Below, piece after piece: positions 22,911 to 24,018 of a DNA stretch of 24,018 nt. This DNA comes from JAKFWF01 sp041745515. Its GTDB lineage: Bacteria; Pseudomonadota; Alphaproteobacteria; Rhizobiales; Hyphomicrobiaceae. The stretch covers positions 1 through 24,018 of the forward strand of contig JBGTIU010000186.1 in assembly GCA_041745515.1 (NCBI GenBank), given 5' to 3'. The notes beneath the pieces were generated by a model. It had not been told where the DNA came from, made no database searches, and saw only the letters and a program-made list of their open reading frames with translations. The position numbers and the translations under genes were made by a program. Position 1 is the first letter of the stretch, and every line of letters begins with the position of its first letter.

Positions 22911-23930
22911 ATGCCGCGCATCACAATCCCAATCGCTGAAATTGGACTGCTTGTTACCGCCGCGCTGATGGCAAATCGCACGAGCGAACGCGTTGCTGAC
23001 AGTGTCTCCCGGGCCCTGGTTCGGGCCGAGGTCGACGGTCACATCGGGCACGGCTTATCCCGCGTAACGACCTATGCGGCACAAGCACGATGCGGCAAGG
23101 TCGACGGCGTCGCTACGCCGGATTTCCTCCGCACGCGCTCTTCGAGCGCGATCATCGACGCGCGTCATGGATTCGCCTATCCCGCTCTCGATCTGGCTTG
23201 CGAACACCTGCCTAGTCTGGCGCGAGACGCCGGCATTGCCGCAGTCGGCATCAGGCGGTCACATCATTTCGGCGTGGCTGGACAAACGGTCGAGCGTCTG
23301 GCCGATGCGGGACTGATCGCGATCGTGATGGGCAACACGCCGCGCGCCATGGCAGCGATCGGTGGTATTCGCCCGATATTCGGCACCAATCCTATTGCTT
23401 TTGCCTGCCCGCGACGAGACGCTTGTCCGGTGATCGTCGATCTGGCGCTTTCGCAGGTGGCGCGAGGCCGCATTCTGATCGCCTGCCGCAAGGGCGAGCC
23501 GATCCCGGTCGGCTGGGCGGTCGACGCACAGGGCGATCCTACAACTGATGCCAAAGCAGCGTTGGCCGGAACACTGTTGCCATTCGGCGGGCCTAAGGGC
23601 GCAGCATTGGCGTTGATGGTCGAGATCATGGCGGCAGCACTGACCGGCGCCAATTTCGCTTTCGAAGCATCCTCCTTTCTCGACGAAGAAGGTTCGCCAC
23701 CGGGCGTCGGACAAGTGTTGATCGCCATCGACCCGGCGGCTTTTGCAGGGCGCGAGGTGTTTCTCGATCGCGTGGCGATGCTTGCCGCCGTGATCGAAAG
23801 CGAGCCGGGCGCCCGGCTTCCAGGCAGCCGCCGCATGGCGCTGCGCGATCACGCCGAACGCCACGGGGTCAGTGTCGACGCAAAAACACTCGCCGGCATT
23901 CGCTCGATCGCTGTCGGACAAGTGCCCTAG
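22911..23930 (+). CDS. Ldh family oxidoreductase (malate/L-lactate/ureidoglycolate dehydrogenase-like)
   Basis: A 339-residue NAD(P)H-dependent dehydrogenase of the type II malate/lactate (YlbC/ComC/DpkA) family, which interconverts 2-hydroxy acids and 2-oxo acids, or reduces cyclic imino acids. Marks are VDGHIGHGLSRV (41-52), RSHHFG (116-121, likely catalytic His), MGNTPRAMAAIGG (140-152), FGTNPIAFACP (157-167) and FGGPKGAALALMVE (225-238). The frame is open from 22815, but the ATG at 22911 is chosen since AGAAGG lies 6 bases upstream and the family starts near this point. It is divergent from the TctC operon across 140 bases, suggesting shared regulation and a role on the same or a related hydroxy acid. 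Its TAG overlaps the stop of a convergent SDR gene in CTAG. Substrate unknown. Confidence 0.9.
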   Translation: MPRITIPIAEIGLLVTAALMANRTSERVADSVSRALVRAEVDGHIGHGLSRVTTYAAQARCGKVDGVATPDFLRTRSSSAIIDARHGFAYPALDLACEHLPSLARDAGIAAVGIRRSHHFGVAGQTVERLADAGLIAIVMGNTPRAMAAIGGIRPIFGTNPIAFACPRRDACPVIVDLALSQVARGRILIACRKGEPIPVGWAVDAQGDPTTDAKAALAGTLLPFGGPKGAALALMVEIMAAALTGANFAFEASSFLDEEGSPPGVGQVLIAIDPAAFAGREVFLDRVAMLAAVIESEPGARLPGSRRMALRDHAERHGVSVDAKTLAGIRSIAVGQVP

Positions 23931-24018
23931 CCCTGCACCGAATAGCCTCCGTCGACCGGGATGGCGGGGCCGGTCACGAAGTCGGACGCCGCGCTGGCGA
24001 GGAATACGGCGATGCCGG
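23927..24018 (-). CDS. short-chain dehydrogenase/reductase, C-terminal end (truncated by window)
   Basis: The last 29 residues and stop of a minus-strand gene running in from the right edge. The sequence GIAVFLASAASDFVTG, then PAIPVDGGYSVQG, is the classic SDR C-terminus (FLAS..a.fvtG..i.vDGG). Its start, cofactor motif and catalytic Tyr-Lys lie outside. Its stop TAG (23929-23927) overlaps the Ldh-family stop within CTAG. An SDR next to this cluster could be the keto-reductase of an LvaD-like step, but that is speculation from position. Confidence 0.8.
   Translation of the reverse strand, partial: GIAVFLASAASDFVTGPAIPVDGGYSVQG

Overview
The window is GC-rich, densely coding DNA from an alphaproteobacterium, most likely of the order Hyphomicrobiales (Bradyrhizobium or Xanthobacteraceae-like). 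This is inferred from gene families, not from a marker gene: a PleC/DivJ/PdhS-type histidine kinase, membrane-anchored TIGR02281-type retropepsins, an orphan Bug/TctC solute-binding protein, a DUF6285 protein beside an aminoglycoside-phosphotransferase-like kinase, and a 1237-residue AsmA/YhdP-like protein. I see no rRNA, tRNA, CRISPR array, IS element or integrase.

Left part (1-7214): the 3' end of a YhaN-like coiled-coil ATPase faces a bactofilin gene. A non-coding gap of about 540 bases leads to a very large AsmA/DUF3971 envelope protein, followed by a small secreted His/Tyr-rich protein whose upstream region resembles an EcfG general-stress promoter, then a good hairpin terminator.

Middle part (7215-15609): five minus-strand genes lie in a row: PleC/DivJ-like histidine kinase, DUF1289 protein, two tandem membrane-anchored aspartic proteases, and phosphomannomutase/phosphoglucomutase. 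Every gap in this series contains an inverted repeat, and one overlaps a ribosome binding site. Divergent from the kinase is a glutathione S-transferase gene, which converges on an unusual papain/C39-like protein of phage-like type. An orphan IlvD/Edd sugar-acid dehydratase and a small secreted Cys/His/Trp/Arg-rich protein follow.

Right part (15861-24018): a catabolic region. Nitronate monooxygenase and an isobutyryl-CoA-type acyl-CoA dehydrogenase run forward. They converge on a tight minus-strand operon: TctC-type binding protein, DUF1993, APH-like kinase, DUF6285, AMP-dependent acyl-CoA synthetase. A malate/lactate (Ldh-family) dehydrogenase diverges from this operon and converges on a partial short-chain dehydrogenase, their stop codons overlapping in a shared CTAG.

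The most interesting unit is the kinase-DUF6285-acyl-CoA synthetase module, with an acyl-CoA dehydrogenase and an SDR nearby. The parts list resembles the LvaABCDE levulinate pathway, in which a 4-hydroxyacyl-CoA is activated by phosphorylation before elimination. The dehydrogenase present is not of the ACAD10/11 type and is on the opposite strand, so the substrate and exact chemistry here may differ. This is inference from gene content.
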